A stretch of DNA of 64,000 nucleotides from Candidatus Nitrosotenuis chungbukensis (lineage in GTDB: Archaea; Thermoproteota; Nitrososphaeria; Nitrososphaerales; Nitrosopumilaceae), in the NCBI RefSeq assembly GCF_000685395.1, contig NZ_AVSQ01000021.1, positions 1-64,000 on the forward strand, in the 5' to 3' direction. Of the stretch, positions 25,962 to 34,582 are shown in pieces. The translations under genes and the position numbers were made by a program. Below the pieces are notes generated by a model that was not told where the DNA came from, did no database searches, and was given only the letters and a program-made list of their open reading frames with translations. The stretch's first letter is position 1; every line of letters starts with the position of its first letter.

Positions 25962-27872
25962 ATGGTAACAATGACCCTACCTGAGTTCAGGATGCATTTT
26001 GAACCAACTACGATAGAACATTTGGGACACAGCTTGTACACTAGAATCGCTCCGGTAATCGGAGAACTGGTTTCTAATTCTTGGGATGCTGAAGCAGAGA
26101 AAGTGGAGATTACAATTCCTGAAACAAGTATCACCCCAGACACGGAAATAGTTGTTAGAGATTATGGAAACGGTATGAATCCTAACGAAATAAACGACGC
26201 ATATCTTCAAATCGGTAGAAATTGTAGGGTTGAACTTGGCAGAGAAGTCACAAAAAACAAAAAACGAGACATAATGGGTAGGAAGGGAATAGGAAAGTTG
26301 GCTGCTTTTGGCGTTGCCAATGAAGTAGAACTGCGTTCCATAAAAAATGGCGAGGCTGTTTGCATCAAATTAAATTTTAATGACATGAAAACATGGCCCA
26401 AAGAAAAAGGAGATTATCAACCAGTAGTAGTAGACAGTAGAACTGGAAAAACAAGTGAAGAAAATGGAACCGAATTAAGAATTCGTCAAATACAGCGTTC
26501 CACACCCATTGTAAGCGAAATAGTTCGGAAGGAATTGGCACGAAGGTTCATCATAGTTACCAAGAAAGATTTTGAAGTGTATGTGAACGGAACAAAGATC
26601 ACAAAAGCTGATAGAAGACTTCGAGAAGACTGCAAAAAATCATGGGAGATCAATGACCTCCCCATGGGAAATATCATAAGTCAATCTGCGGGTTGGCAGG
26701 TGGATGGATGGATAGGTGTAACATCAAAAACGTCTCAAACAGAACGCGGATTAGATATCTTTGTGAGAGGAAAAGCAGCTGAGCTCAACACTATGTTTAA
26801 TTTGAAAACTACAACAACGCAATTTGCAAGATCCTATGTTGTTGGAGAGATTACCGCTAATTTTCTTGATACACAAAAAGGCGATTTCGTTGGAACTGGA
26901 AGAAGTTCAGTTCAATGGGAAACATTACCGGGTGAAGCGTTAGAAAAATGGGGCCAAGAAGTTCTCAAGTATATTTTTGCCGAATGGCTAAAGATGCAAA
27001 AAAAAGAAAAAGAAGACAAAATAGCAAAGTTAACAAATTTTCATACTTGGTATCAATCTAGAACTACAAGAGAACAAAAGGTAGCAAAGACATTCTTCGA
27101 TGCCATAATAAACGATGAAAATATTGAACCCGAATCTGCAAAACCGTTGTTAGAGATGCTAAAAACAAATATCGAATACCAAGCTTTTCAAGATCTGGTG
27201 GAAGAGATTGGAGAAAAAGGGATCAGTGTTGAAACTTTGATCAAACTCTTTAACGATTGGAGAATAATAGAAGCACGTGAGCATCTAATTCTTTCTGATG
27301 GCAGATTTGAAATCATTGAACAACTTGATGATCTTGTTGAACGAGGAGCGTTGGAAGTCCAACACATACAACCAATTTTTGAGGAACATGGATGGATCGT
27401 AAACCCATCGTGGAATGAAGTAACTGGTCAAAACAGATATTCAAAGTTGTTAAGGGAGCAATTTGAGGAATCCTCAAAATTAACTGAAAAAGACAGAAGA
27501 ATCGACATATTGGGGTATGAGGTTGGAGGCACTCTGCACGTAGTAGAAATAAAGAGGCCAGACAAAACCCTAAGTTGGGCCGATTTGGATCAAATTGAAA
27601 GATACGTGCGATGGGTAAGAAAAAATGTCGTTGGGACCGGAAAAGATTCTCCAAGATATGCAACGGGATTGCTCATAGTGGGCCGCCTAAGCAGAGATTC
27701 CACGATCCAGGACAAACAGACTGCTCTAGCTGGTCAAGACATAAGAGTTGAAACTTTTAGAGATCTGTTACACACATCTGAAAAAGTGTACGGGTTGGTT
27801 GACGAAAGATTGCAAAAAATAGCACCAGAATATTCACGCAAAAAAAGAAAGGAACGTAAGAGATCCAAATGA
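25962..27872 (+). CDS. MORC/MutL-type GHKL ATPase with C-terminal PD-(D/E)xK-like domain
   Basis: In this 636-aa protein the GHKL ATP-binding site is complete: E35-L-V-S-N39 (motif I), D67-Y-G-N-G71 (motif II) and G106-R-K-G-I-G-K112 (lid). A transducer-like region and a helical region (about 200-430) follow. Residues about 440-610 look like a nuclease domain: D515 (RRIDILG) and E529-I-K531 (VVEIKRP), then LDQIERYVRW, similar to Shedu/DUF4263-type PD-(D/E)xK domains. The tail is strongly basic (KKRKERKRSK). MORC-like GHKL ATPases have been linked by comparative genomics to restriction-modification loci. An ATP-driven DNA clamp that cuts is inferred. Confidence 0.82.
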   Translation: MVTMTLPEFRMHFEPTTIEHLGHSLYTRIAPVIGELVSNSWDAEAEKVEITIPETSITPDTEIVVRDYGNGMNPNEINDAYLQIGRNCRVELGREVTKNKKRDIMGRKGIGKLAAFGVANEVELRSIKNGEAVCIKLNFNDMKTWPKEKGDYQPVVVDSRTGKTSEENGTELRIRQIQRSTPIVSEIVRKELARRFIIVTKKDFEVYVNGTKITKADRRLREDCKKSWEINDLPMGNIISQSAGWQVDGWIGVTSKTSQTERGLDIFVRGKAAELNTMFNLKTTTTQFARSYVVGEITANFLDTQKGDFVGTGRSSVQWETLPGEALEKWGQEVLKYIFAEWLKMQKKEKEDKIAKLTNFHTWYQSRTTREQKVAKTFFDAIINDENIEPESAKPLLEMLKTNIEYQAFQDLVEEIGEKGISVETLIKLFNDWRIIEAREHLILSDGRFEIIEQLDDLVERGALEVQHIQPIFEEHGWIVNPSWNEVTGQNRYSKLLREQFEESSKLTEKDRRIDILGYEVGGTLHVVEIKRPDKTLSWADLDQIERYVRWVRKNVVGTGKDSPRYATGLLIVGRLSRDSTIQDKQTALAGQDIRVETFRDLLHTSEKVYGLVDERLQKIAPEYSRKKRKERKRSK

Positions 27873-27918
27873 AAATAGAATAAACATTTAGCATAACCGT
27901 CAGATAAAGTGCTTTATC

Positions 27919-28329
27919 ATGAATGATATGTTTTCTAAGAAAAAAAGAAGTGAAATCATGAGCAAGATCAAAAGCAAGAATACCAAGCTTGATTGCTCAA
28001 TGGCAAAGATTTTGACAAAATCACACTTTACATTCAGACAATATCCAAAAATTTTTGGAAATCCAGATTTTGTAGTGAAGAAAAAAGTGGTAGTTTTCTG
28101 TGACAGCTCATTTTGGCACGGAAGAAACTGGAGAAAATTGAAACAAAAACTGTCACGCGGTAACAATCCACAATACTGGGTTTCTCACATCGCAAAAAAC
28201 AAGAAACGTGATAAGATGGTAAACAAGAAGATGAGGAATGACGGTTATATAGTTGTTAGATTTTGGGACACGGACGTTTACAAGCGACCCGAGTGGTGCA
28301 TCGACGAAATCAAAAAGGCGTTAAAGTGA
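27919..28329 (+). CDS. vsr: Very-short-patch repair endonuclease (Vsr)
   Basis: This 136-aa protein, close to the usual family length, begins MNDMFSKKKRSEIMSKIKSK (the Vsr N-terminal basic region). It has GNPDFVVKKKVVVFCDSSFW and HGRNW, with catalytic D50 and His67. Vsr nicks DNA 5' of T in T:G mismatches that arise when 5-methylcytosine deaminates. Its partner methyltransferase lies directly downstream on the opposite strand; the two stop codons abut as TGATCA. Some Vsr-fold proteins in restriction loci are plain endonucleases, so restriction is an alternative. Confidence 0.9.
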   Translation: MNDMFSKKKRSEIMSKIKSKNTKLDCSMAKILTKSHFTFRQYPKIFGNPDFVVKKKVVVFCDSSFWHGRNWRKLKQKLSRGNNPQYWVSHIAKNKKRDKMVNKKMRNDGYIVVRFWDTDVYKRPEWCIDEIKKALK

Positions 28330-29451
28330 TCAAGGCAGTATTTTCAGCAAATTCTCCGCTATTTTCTGAGTCAGTAAGACAGGTACTGCGTCCCCAATCA
28401 TCTCTTCTAAGTCTTGTTTGGATCCCTCCATCTCAAAACTGTCCGGAATGGTCTGAATGCGGGACGCTTCCCTTATCGTGATTGCGCGGCTTTGTGATGG
28501 GTGAATGAATCTTCCGCAGGCCGGAGTAGTGCATCTACCAGTTATTGTCCCAGACGGCTTGTCCCATGACATCCTACCGTAAACTGAATCCGCACCATGT
28601 TTAATTTTCTTGTGGCATTCCAACCACATGCTTCTAGGAAGGTCTGTCCTGCTCCCACCATCCTTTGGAACGTGTTTTATCATTTTCAGAACTTTTGCAC
28701 TGTGATTTCTTGCGGAATGTAACGAATCGTTTCTGTCGGTTTGACCTGGTCGAAGTGATTTTAGCTCTCCGATCGCATCACGAACAGTTTTTGGTTTTTT
28801 GATTTTATTTTTGTAAAATTTTTCAATTTCCTCTGTTTTCTTTTTGGTGAGAAATCTCTTTTTTATGGATATTGCGACCACTCTGAATCTGTTCTGTGGA
28901 ACTCCAAAATCAGCCGCGTTCACAGTGCCGTAAAATGTTACGTATCCTGCTCGTTTTAGTGTCCTCAAGTATCTTTTAAAGAAAATTTTTCCCGGCCCTT
29001 CTATCATCCACGGAACATTTTCAAAAATTACTGCGGTGGGCTTGGTTTCCTCGACTAGTTTGGCGAATTTGTTAACGTACCTGCTTCTCGGATCCTTCAA
29101 GACGTTTATACTCCTCGTATCCGACAGCTTGCTGAATGATTGACACGGAGGGCAACCGATCATGCAAAATTTTCCTCCCTTTCTTAATTTTGCCTCTGCG
29201 AGAAGATCTTCTCCGTCAATTTTCAGGACATCTGATTGAATCGGTTTGAGGCCGATGTTCTTTTCGTATATGCGGCATCGCAGCGGGTTGATCTCTAGCG
29301 CGGCGGCTATTTGAAAACCGGCTCTCTTGAATCCAAGTGAGGCGCATCCCATCCCAGAAAAAACGTCTATTACTTGATAAGCGCCTTTCATAACGCCTCT
29401 TTCGTCAAAATTTCGATTGGAGGACATACTCAATCTCTTATTTCTCAGCAT
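28330..29451 (-). CDS. dcm: DNA (cytosine-5-)-methyltransferase
   Basis: This 373-aa protein has motif I FSGMGCASLGFKRAG, motif IV GCPPCQSF with catalytic C103, motif VI (FENVPWMIEG), motif VIII (PQNRFRVVAI) and motifs IX-X (SRAITIREASRIQTIPDSF). The target-recognition region is short (about 235-320). It methylates cytosine at C5 in a specific site that cannot be read from sequence. The start could be ATG 29451, 29427 or 29391 (MKGAYQVIDVFS). It converges on vsr with no gap. With Vsr and nucleases next to it, it is likely the modification arm of the cassette. Confidence 0.93.
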   Translation of the reverse strand: MLRNKRLSMSSNRNFDERGVMKGAYQVIDVFSGMGCASLGFKRAGFQIAAALEINPLRCRIYEKNIGLKPIQSDVLKIDGEDLLAEAKLRKGGKFCMIGCPPCQSFSKLSDTRSINVLKDPRSRYVNKFAKLVEETKPTAVIFENVPWMIEGPGKIFFKRYLRTLKRAGYVTFYGTVNAADFGVPQNRFRVVAISIKKRFLTKKKTEEIEKFYKNKIKKPKTVRDAIGELKSLRPGQTDRNDSLHSARNHSAKVLKMIKHVPKDGGSRTDLPRSMWLECHKKIKHGADSVYGRMSWDKPSGTITGRCTTPACGRFIHPSQSRAITIREASRIQTIPDSFEMEGSKQDLEEMIGDAVPVLLTQKIAENLLKILP

Positions 29452-29690
29452 TTATCTTTTCATACGTCCTGCGGCAAAACAACTCAAACTCGCTTAAGAT
29501 GTTACGTTTTTCGTAACTCCGTAGTAGTTCCGAAACATTATGCCTCTTCCAGACATGTGAATAAGACGCACTTCATTGCCGTATCCGACAAGAGTCAAGT
29601 GCGTGAAGGTTGATTATGCTACATCTTTTAGAGCACGTATTTTACGATCTCATGTGGAGTTAGTAACGGTTCAAAAATCATTTCAACAGA
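29452..29690. other. Short intergenic stretch with small hairpin
   Basis: GTTACG-tttttc-GTAAC (about 29500-29515) could fold into a small hairpin upstream of the methyltransferase gene. I see no supported gene here; the short plus-strand frame is not convincing. Confidence 0.3.
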
Positions 29691-29819
29691 TCACTTCTTG
29701 GGCTTATCCCAGTATGGACTCTTACATTTAGCGCAACGCGTCGGTTTTTCTTTGTCTCGTGATAACCATTCATGCCCACACCTATCACATTTCAAAATTT
29801 TTCTAGTTACTTCCCCCAA
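29691..29819 (-). CDS. Small zinc-ribbon protein (42 aa)
   Basis: Starting at TTG 29819, the frame encodes 42 aa with CDRCG (C11-x2-C14) and CAKCK (C29-x2-C32), a compact zinc ribbon, in a basic peptide (EVTRKILK...WDKPKK). A TATA-like CTTTATAC on the minus strand (29841-29848) lies about 26 nt upstream, so the message would be leaderless. Tiny zinc-ribbon proteins of this pattern are common in thaumarchaea and may bind nucleic acid or partners; function unknown. Confidence 0.7.
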   Translation of the reverse strand: MGEVTRKILKCDRCGHEWLSRDKEKPTRCAKCKSPYWDKPKK

Positions 29820-29825
29820 CACCAA

Positions 29826-29883
29826 TAGTGCGCACTAACAGTATAAAGTCTTATATACACTTTAAGTGTACACTAATAGTGTA
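29826..29883. promoter_or_regulatory. Divergent promoter with three palindromes
   Basis: TAGTGCGCACTA (29826-29837) is a perfect palindrome. TACACTTTAAGTGTA (29856-29870) and TACACTAATAGTGTA (29869-29883) are both 7-1-7 palindromes with shared TACACT/AGTGTA arms. They flank and overlap the two TATA boxes (CTTATATAC plus, CTTTATAC minus) between the zinc-ribbon and the Cys-rich gene. This is an operator array for a dimeric regulator that would control both genes. Confidence 0.7.
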
Positions 29884-29990
29884 TGAGATACTTTGAGAAT
29901 ACATTGATCTGCGAATCGTGTCAGTACGGATTTTGTGAGGATTGTGTCGCACCATCATGCGGGTGTCAATGTAAAAAGAAATATCAATAA
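29883..29990 (+). CDS. Cys-rich mini-protein (35 aa)
   Basis: ATG 29883 opens a 35-aa frame with seven cysteines: C10, C13, C18, C21, C26, C28 and C30 (LICESCQYGFCEDC, then PSCGCQCKKK). The paired spacing suggests a zinc- or copper-binding knot. A CTTATATAC box about 26-30 nt upstream makes the message leaderless, and one operator palindrome ends on the start codon. I do not recognise a family. The function may be metal handling or regulation of the island. Confidence 0.6.
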   Translation: MRYFENTLICESCQYGFCEDCVAPSCGCQCKKKYQ

Positions 29991-30025
29991 AATAACCTAT
30001 TTTAAATTTAAAAATAATTTAATGA

Positions 30026-31000
30026 TTAAAACGCGGCCATTTTTCCTCGCAGAAAATACGTACCAAAAATGATAAACCCTACAGCGGCCACATGTAATTC
30101 ACGTATAGATTCACTCAAAATGAAATATGAAAGCATCACACCAAATATGGTGGTGGTTGAAAACAAGATTATGCTTCTCGTTGGTCCAATTATTTTAATT
30201 GCAGCAACCAAAAATAAAATAGAGATCCCAACTCCAAAAATCCCGGTAAATAACACAGTTGGTATTTCTTCAAGTAGAGTTTCTTCAAAACCTAGGTAAA
30301 TTCCACCAAAAAACAATGCAGCGGCCAAAGCTGTGATCCCCGTGATATAGGAAGTTATTTCCATCATTCGTAATGAGCCAATATTTTCGCCGACTTTTTT
30401 AAACAACAACATTTCAATCCCATAAAAAAAACAAGAAAGAATCACAAGAAAATCACCAGCAATAGACGAATGTGATGAATCATGCATCGATGTATCGATA
30501 AACACTGGAACTAACACAGACCCCACAATTATTAATAAAAATGGAAATATTTCATATCGACGTAATTTTTCTTTGAGAAAAATAAAAGCAATCAACATGG
30601 TAAACACGATATCCATATTTCCTAAAATAGCCCCATTCGTAGCAGATGTCTTTTCTAAGCCAAAGTAGAATGTTGTGGTGGCAATAGCTTCAATTATGGA
30701 AACAGTCAAAAGCATGATCTTGTCGTTTTTCCCGATTTTGGAAAATGAAATTTGTTTGTATTTCGATAATTTTTTTGATTTTGAAATTATTTTAATTAAG
30801 AATGTAAACAAAATGGCAGACACCAAAAACATCAATGCAGTTATTGAAAATGGATTGAAAGTTGATTTTACAACATGCTCGTCAAGGATTGGTTTTGGTA
30901 ATACGTCGGCAATTGCGCCAAAAAATGCAGACATTATTGCCAAACATATTCCAAGTGTGACTAATTTTGTACTCTGGTGACATGTATCTGTTCTAAACAC
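30026..31000 (-). CDS. EamA/DMT-family membrane transporter
   Basis: The frame is open to 31027 (333 codons) and encodes ten hydrophobic helices in the DMT two-fold pattern (LGICLAIMSAFFGAIADVLP; GAILGNMDIVFTMLIAFIFL near the end of the first half; VVGPTRSIILF-type second half). The start is uncertain: GTG 31000, TTG 30943 or ATG 30934 are all possible. Its 5' end runs into the truncated VirB11-like gene, as if inserted or fused there. The substrate is unknown (metabolite efflux is typical). Confidence 0.8.
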   Translation of the reverse strand: MFRTDTCHQSTKLVTLGICLAIMSAFFGAIADVLPKPILDEHVVKSTFNPFSITALMFLVSAILFTFLIKIISKSKKLSKYKQISFSKIGKNDKIMLLTVSIIEAIATTTFYFGLEKTSATNGAILGNMDIVFTMLIAFIFLKEKLRRYEIFPFLLIIVGSVLVPVFIDTSMHDSSHSSIAGDFLVILSCFFYGIEMLLFKKVGENIGSLRMMEITSYITGITALAAALFFGGIYLGFEETLLEEIPTVLFTGIFGVGISILFLVAAIKIIGPTRSIILFSTTTIFGVMLSYFILSESIRELHVAAVGFIIFGTYFLRGKMAAF

Positions 31001-31857
31001 GATGACATCCCAATCAAATATACACACAACTTGTATATTTCATTTCCACATTTGGAAATAAGGTATTCAAGTGTTCTAAAATCAATCATCAAATCATTCA
31101 ATGCACCACACTTCAAGAGATGAACTATGGTGTACGGATCCTCGGCAAATTTTCTTATGTCCAATGTCGGACCTGGAAGAGAAACTTCGCGTTCATAAGT
31201 AACTATAATTCGATGCCCTTCAGGAGTCATAGCGTTCACGATAGGGGTTGCAGAAGATACACTATTTCCTGTTTTTTGCATTAATTTTTGAATGTATGAA
31301 TTCATTAGTTCTACGGTACCAAATACGACATTGGTATCAAGAATATTGAATTCGCTAAATTGTCGATGAATTACGCCCACATTTCTATCAAATCGTTCTA
31401 CGGTAATCTCTTCAAGTTTTTTATCTTTCATCAATACATCTAGAATTCCATATCCCAAAACATCGCGAATAAGATAATACCTAAGTTGGCTAAAATTTTT
31501 TGAGACAATTTCAGTAATTCCTTGTTGATGTGCTTCTTCCCAGAGATGTTTTTCAATATAATTTACAGGGTCGTCATTTTTCATCATGGGTTCCATTGAT
31601 AAAAATAACTGTTGCATCATATTGGAGTACACAGTATGAGCTTCAGTATTCAGTACAGGCTCTGAAATCAAGTATTTACCAAACCGTGTTATGAAGACAA
31701 TTGCGTCTCCAACTTTGTATGAATCTATTATGTCAGTTTCTGCATATGATGCAACGTGGCAGATAACATCAAAATTTGGGATTAAGTTGAACTTTGATGG
31801 ATTGGTAGATCGAATTTTGATTTTTTTGTTATTACCATAGCGATCATATGATTTCAT
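30961..31857 (-). pseudogene. Truncated VirB11/GspE-type secretion ATPase
   Basis: The 298 aa cover the N-terminal domain and the start of the motor (DVLGYGILDVLMKDKKLEEI, VNAMTPEGHRIIVTYE, LDIRKFAEDPYTIVHLLKCG). The frame stops before the P-loop: no Walker A or B is present, whereas intact archaeal homologues run to about 450-550 aa. The last 30 residues do not resemble the family. It is therefore probably a broken gene. Its start lies 48 bp from that of the VirB4-like gene on the other strand. Confidence 0.72.
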
Positions 31858-31905
31858 AAATAATATGCAATGAGAGGTTTAAAAGAATACAAATTTTTAC
31901 TTTTA

Positions 31906-33729
31906 ATGAAGAGATCAGTAAAAATAACATTACCAGAAAAAATTAAGATTTCAACATTTGCCTATGAGATAAAACCTACTAATTTCGGCACTCTTCCAGA
32001 CGATAAAAAAATGCTCGCTCTATCAAAGTTCTTTCAAACACTAAGTTCCATTCAAAAGCCAATTAGGATCATAATCCTAAAGGAACCATTAGAATTAGAG
32101 ATAGGAAATGAGACAAGATATTTGCAAATACCAAGAACATATGTTGTTTCTAACGAACCATTAGAGTTAATCCTCGAACAAATCGGATTAGAGTATTCGA
32201 TGATATCTTCGGTTCCAGATTGGAAGATTAAATCAGAGAATCTAAACAATGTTATTTTAGAGAACAATAATTTCGCAAAGTGCTACACATTATACAAAAT
32301 TCCATCCACATTACCTGCAGCGTGGACACATTCATTGTTATCAAGGACAGACATGGTCTCTATTTGGATCAAACCAATTGAGAATCATAAAGCTGTATCT
32401 CAGATGATCAGATACACTGGATTAGTTGGTACAGGTGCTACAAAATCATATAATGCAAAACATTCTTTCCAAAAAAGTCAGGAAGTGCTAGAAGCACTGT
32501 CACGTCAAGAAACAAAATTATTCAGTTGTTCAGTCGTTGTAACAATAGTAACAAGAGATTTAATTTCATTAAAGATTGCAGACAAAAATTTCAAAACTAC
32601 GATGAGAGCAAACTTGGCTTCATTCGATGCCATATCTGCAATGCAGAAACAAATGTTAATCGAGGGGATTGGAAAAGTTTTGTATTTTGAATTAGGTTCA
32701 ACTGCAATTTTCTACCCATTTGTGAGTGCAGATATGATTGAGGTTCCAAACGGAGTCCCACTTGGAATTAATCTGAATACGATGGCTCCAGTCATATACG
32801 ATTACACCCAAAGAGAAAACTATAACATTTTGTTCTTAGCGGCATCAGGTGCAGGAAAATCAGTTACTGCCAAGACATGCCTTACTAGACTATCAAGCAA
32901 ATATCCAGACGCCATGATATTCATAATCGATCCCAATGGCGAATATGAAGCAGTTGCCGAATACCTGAAACTAAATTCAATTAGAGTGACGCAAGAATCA
33001 AAATTAGGTTTAGAGCCGTTCAAGATGTTTACTCCTTCTGACGCTGCAGACATACTTGGCGACATTACAAAGGCGCCAGACACGGTACGAAAGGAGTTCA
33101 GGGCGAAAGCCGAAAAATGTAGCAGTGTAAAAGAATTGTGCGAAAAGACAAGCGAGGAGGCCAAAAAATTTCTTGTGGATTTAGTCGAGGGCCCAATTTC
33201 AAACGTGCTCCAAGGGGACTCGAGATTTGAGGACAGAATGGTGATTTCCCTAAGGGGGACTTCGGGGGAGGAGCGCGTGTCAATGCTGCTGCTCTTGACA
33301 CTTGGCAAGATATGGAAACAAATCAATTCGTCGCCTACAAGAATACCTAAAATTCTTGTAATCGATGAAGGATGGATGTTGTTCCAGATGGCTAGCGCTG
33401 GACGATTCTTAAACATGATTGCAAGGATGGGAAGAAAGTTCAATGTCATTTTCATGTTCATTACACAGCGGCCGGAGGATGTGATAGAAAATGACTTTGG
33501 CAGGGCAATTGCAGACAATGCTGGAACAAAGATATTTTTGCAAAATACAGAACAGGCCTCTGAGAAGATAAAAAATGCGATGGTACTATCAGATCTTGAG
33601 GCAGACATGCTAAAGTCATTTGGTAAGGGGGAGTGCCTCTTTTTGACTAAGGATTACCGCTTGAGAGTCCAGATAACCCCAACAAAAGAAGAGCTCAAGA
33701 TATTCTCAACCACTCCGACGACATCTTGA
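31906..33729 (+). CDS. VirB4-type conjugation ATPase
   Basis: I start at ATG 31906 (MKRSVKITLPEKIKISTFAY), about 26 nt after a TTTAAAAG box; the frame opens at 31870. The N-terminal third is a VirB4-like domain (QKSQEVLEALSRQETKLFSC, VVTIVTRD). The motor has Walker A A-S-G-A-G-K-S (K330 counted from 31870), DPNGEY (about 350-356), Walker B ILVIDEGWMLF and FMFITQRPEDV. VirB4 ATPases energise type IV secretion and conjugation. The first part is AT-rich, while about 33050-33310 is clearly more GC-rich, hinting at a mosaic gene. Confidence 0.85.
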   Translation: MKRSVKITLPEKIKISTFAYEIKPTNFGTLPDDKKMLALSKFFQTLSSIQKPIRIIILKEPLELEIGNETRYLQIPRTYVVSNEPLELILEQIGLEYSMISSVPDWKIKSENLNNVILENNNFAKCYTLYKIPSTLPAAWTHSLLSRTDMVSIWIKPIENHKAVSQMIRYTGLVGTGATKSYNAKHSFQKSQEVLEALSRQETKLFSCSVVVTIVTRDLISLKIADKNFKTTMRANLASFDAISAMQKQMLIEGIGKVLYFELGSTAIFYPFVSADMIEVPNGVPLGINLNTMAPVIYDYTQRENYNILFLAASGAGKSVTAKTCLTRLSSKYPDAMIFIIDPNGEYEAVAEYLKLNSIRVTQESKLGLEPFKMFTPSDAADILGDITKAPDTVRKEFRAKAEKCSSVKELCEKTSEEAKKFLVDLVEGPISNVLQGDSRFEDRMVISLRGTSGEERVSMLLLLTLGKIWKQINSSPTRIPKILVIDEGWMLFQMASAGRFLNMIARMGRKFNVIFMFITQRPEDVIENDFGRAIADNAGTKIFLQNTEQASEKIKNAMVLSDLEADMLKSFGKGECLFLTKDYRLRVQITPTKEELKIFSTTPTTS

Positions 33730-33942
33730 CAATGCAGATTACAACAAGTTGTAGCAAACTTACAACACAGTACAAACTAACGAAGAAGAATATAGAAATA
33801 ACGAGTTCAGATATTTTGTTTAGCGATTGCACGTATCATCGTTGAACATCTGTTAAGCAAAGTAAGATTAGGTTTATGTTTAATCAAAAAGCGATTCAAG
33901 CATACAGAAACAAGTCTTATATTGAAAGAAGTCATTTGTAAT
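33730..33942. other. Intergenic, promoter of the following small gene
   Basis: No gene is seen. A CTTATATTG box at 33916-33924 lies about 26 nt before ATG 33943. Confidence 0.45.
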
Positions 33943-34137
33943 ATGACAAATATGAAGTCAAATCTCGGGACATGCATGATAACTTTCCCAAACAAATCTG
34001 AAAAGGAAAAAGCGTTCTACGAACTTATTCATTCTAAAACACATTTTAGTGGTGTTGACAAGAATACCATCATCATTCAAGAAAAGGACTGTCAGTTTCT
34101 TGAAAGTAAGCACATAAAATACGAACGAATCCCATAA
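33943..34137 (+). CDS. Small hypothetical protein (64 aa)
   Basis: The ATG at 33943 (MTNMKSNLGTCMITFPNKSE) is placed correctly for a leaderless message after CTTATATTG. The frame runs 64 aa, soluble, with KAFYELIHSKTHF and IIIQEKDCQFLESKHIKYER. The alpha/beta pattern is plausible for a ferredoxin-like small domain. No family is recognised. Confidence 0.55.
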   Translation: MTNMKSNLGTCMITFPNKSEKEKAFYELIHSKTHFSGVDKNTIIIQEKDCQFLESKHIKYERIP

Positions 34138-34140
34138 ATT

Positions 34141-34476
34141 TTGTCTGATCTTAAAGTAGAGATTTTACTTCCGCTTTATTATAATCAAGATCAATCAGGC
34201 AAGCGTAAGGAAGTAGAGGGCTCAAAATTTACAGAGACTTTTGATGATCTCATGGACAGATTTGGGGGATGTACTGTCGATGATACCCCCCTATTAGGAG
34301 GATGGGTAGATCCAAAGACAAAGGATAGAATCAATGATACAAACACAACTTATTGGGTAGTTTGCAAGAAAACAAAAAAGAATGTGGAATTTCTCCACAA
34401 ACTTAAGAAAGTGTTGAAGAAACGGTTTGAACAGGAAGATATAATGATGTATTTTGTAACCATAACTAGAATCTAG
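34141..34476 (+). CDS. Hypothetical protein (111 aa)
   Basis: The start is TTG 34141, 3 nt after the previous stop, so the two genes are probably one transcript. The segment FGGCTVDDTPLLGGWVDPKT, followed later by YWVVCKKTKK and a lysine-rich helix, suggests a small alpha/beta protein. I do not recognise a family or function. Confidence 0.55.
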   Translation: MSDLKVEILLPLYYNQDQSGKRKEVEGSKFTETFDDLMDRFGGCTVDDTPLLGGWVDPKTKDRINDTNTTYWVVCKKTKKNVEFLHKLKKVLKKRFEQEDIMMYFVTITRI

Positions 34477-34582
34477 CCCAAGTCGACACCAAATCGGTTT
34501 AGCCAAATACAACAGGCAATATTTTGATCGTTCGTAAAGCCAACGAAATGAGATAAATATTATCAGTTTTTACCAAAGAACA

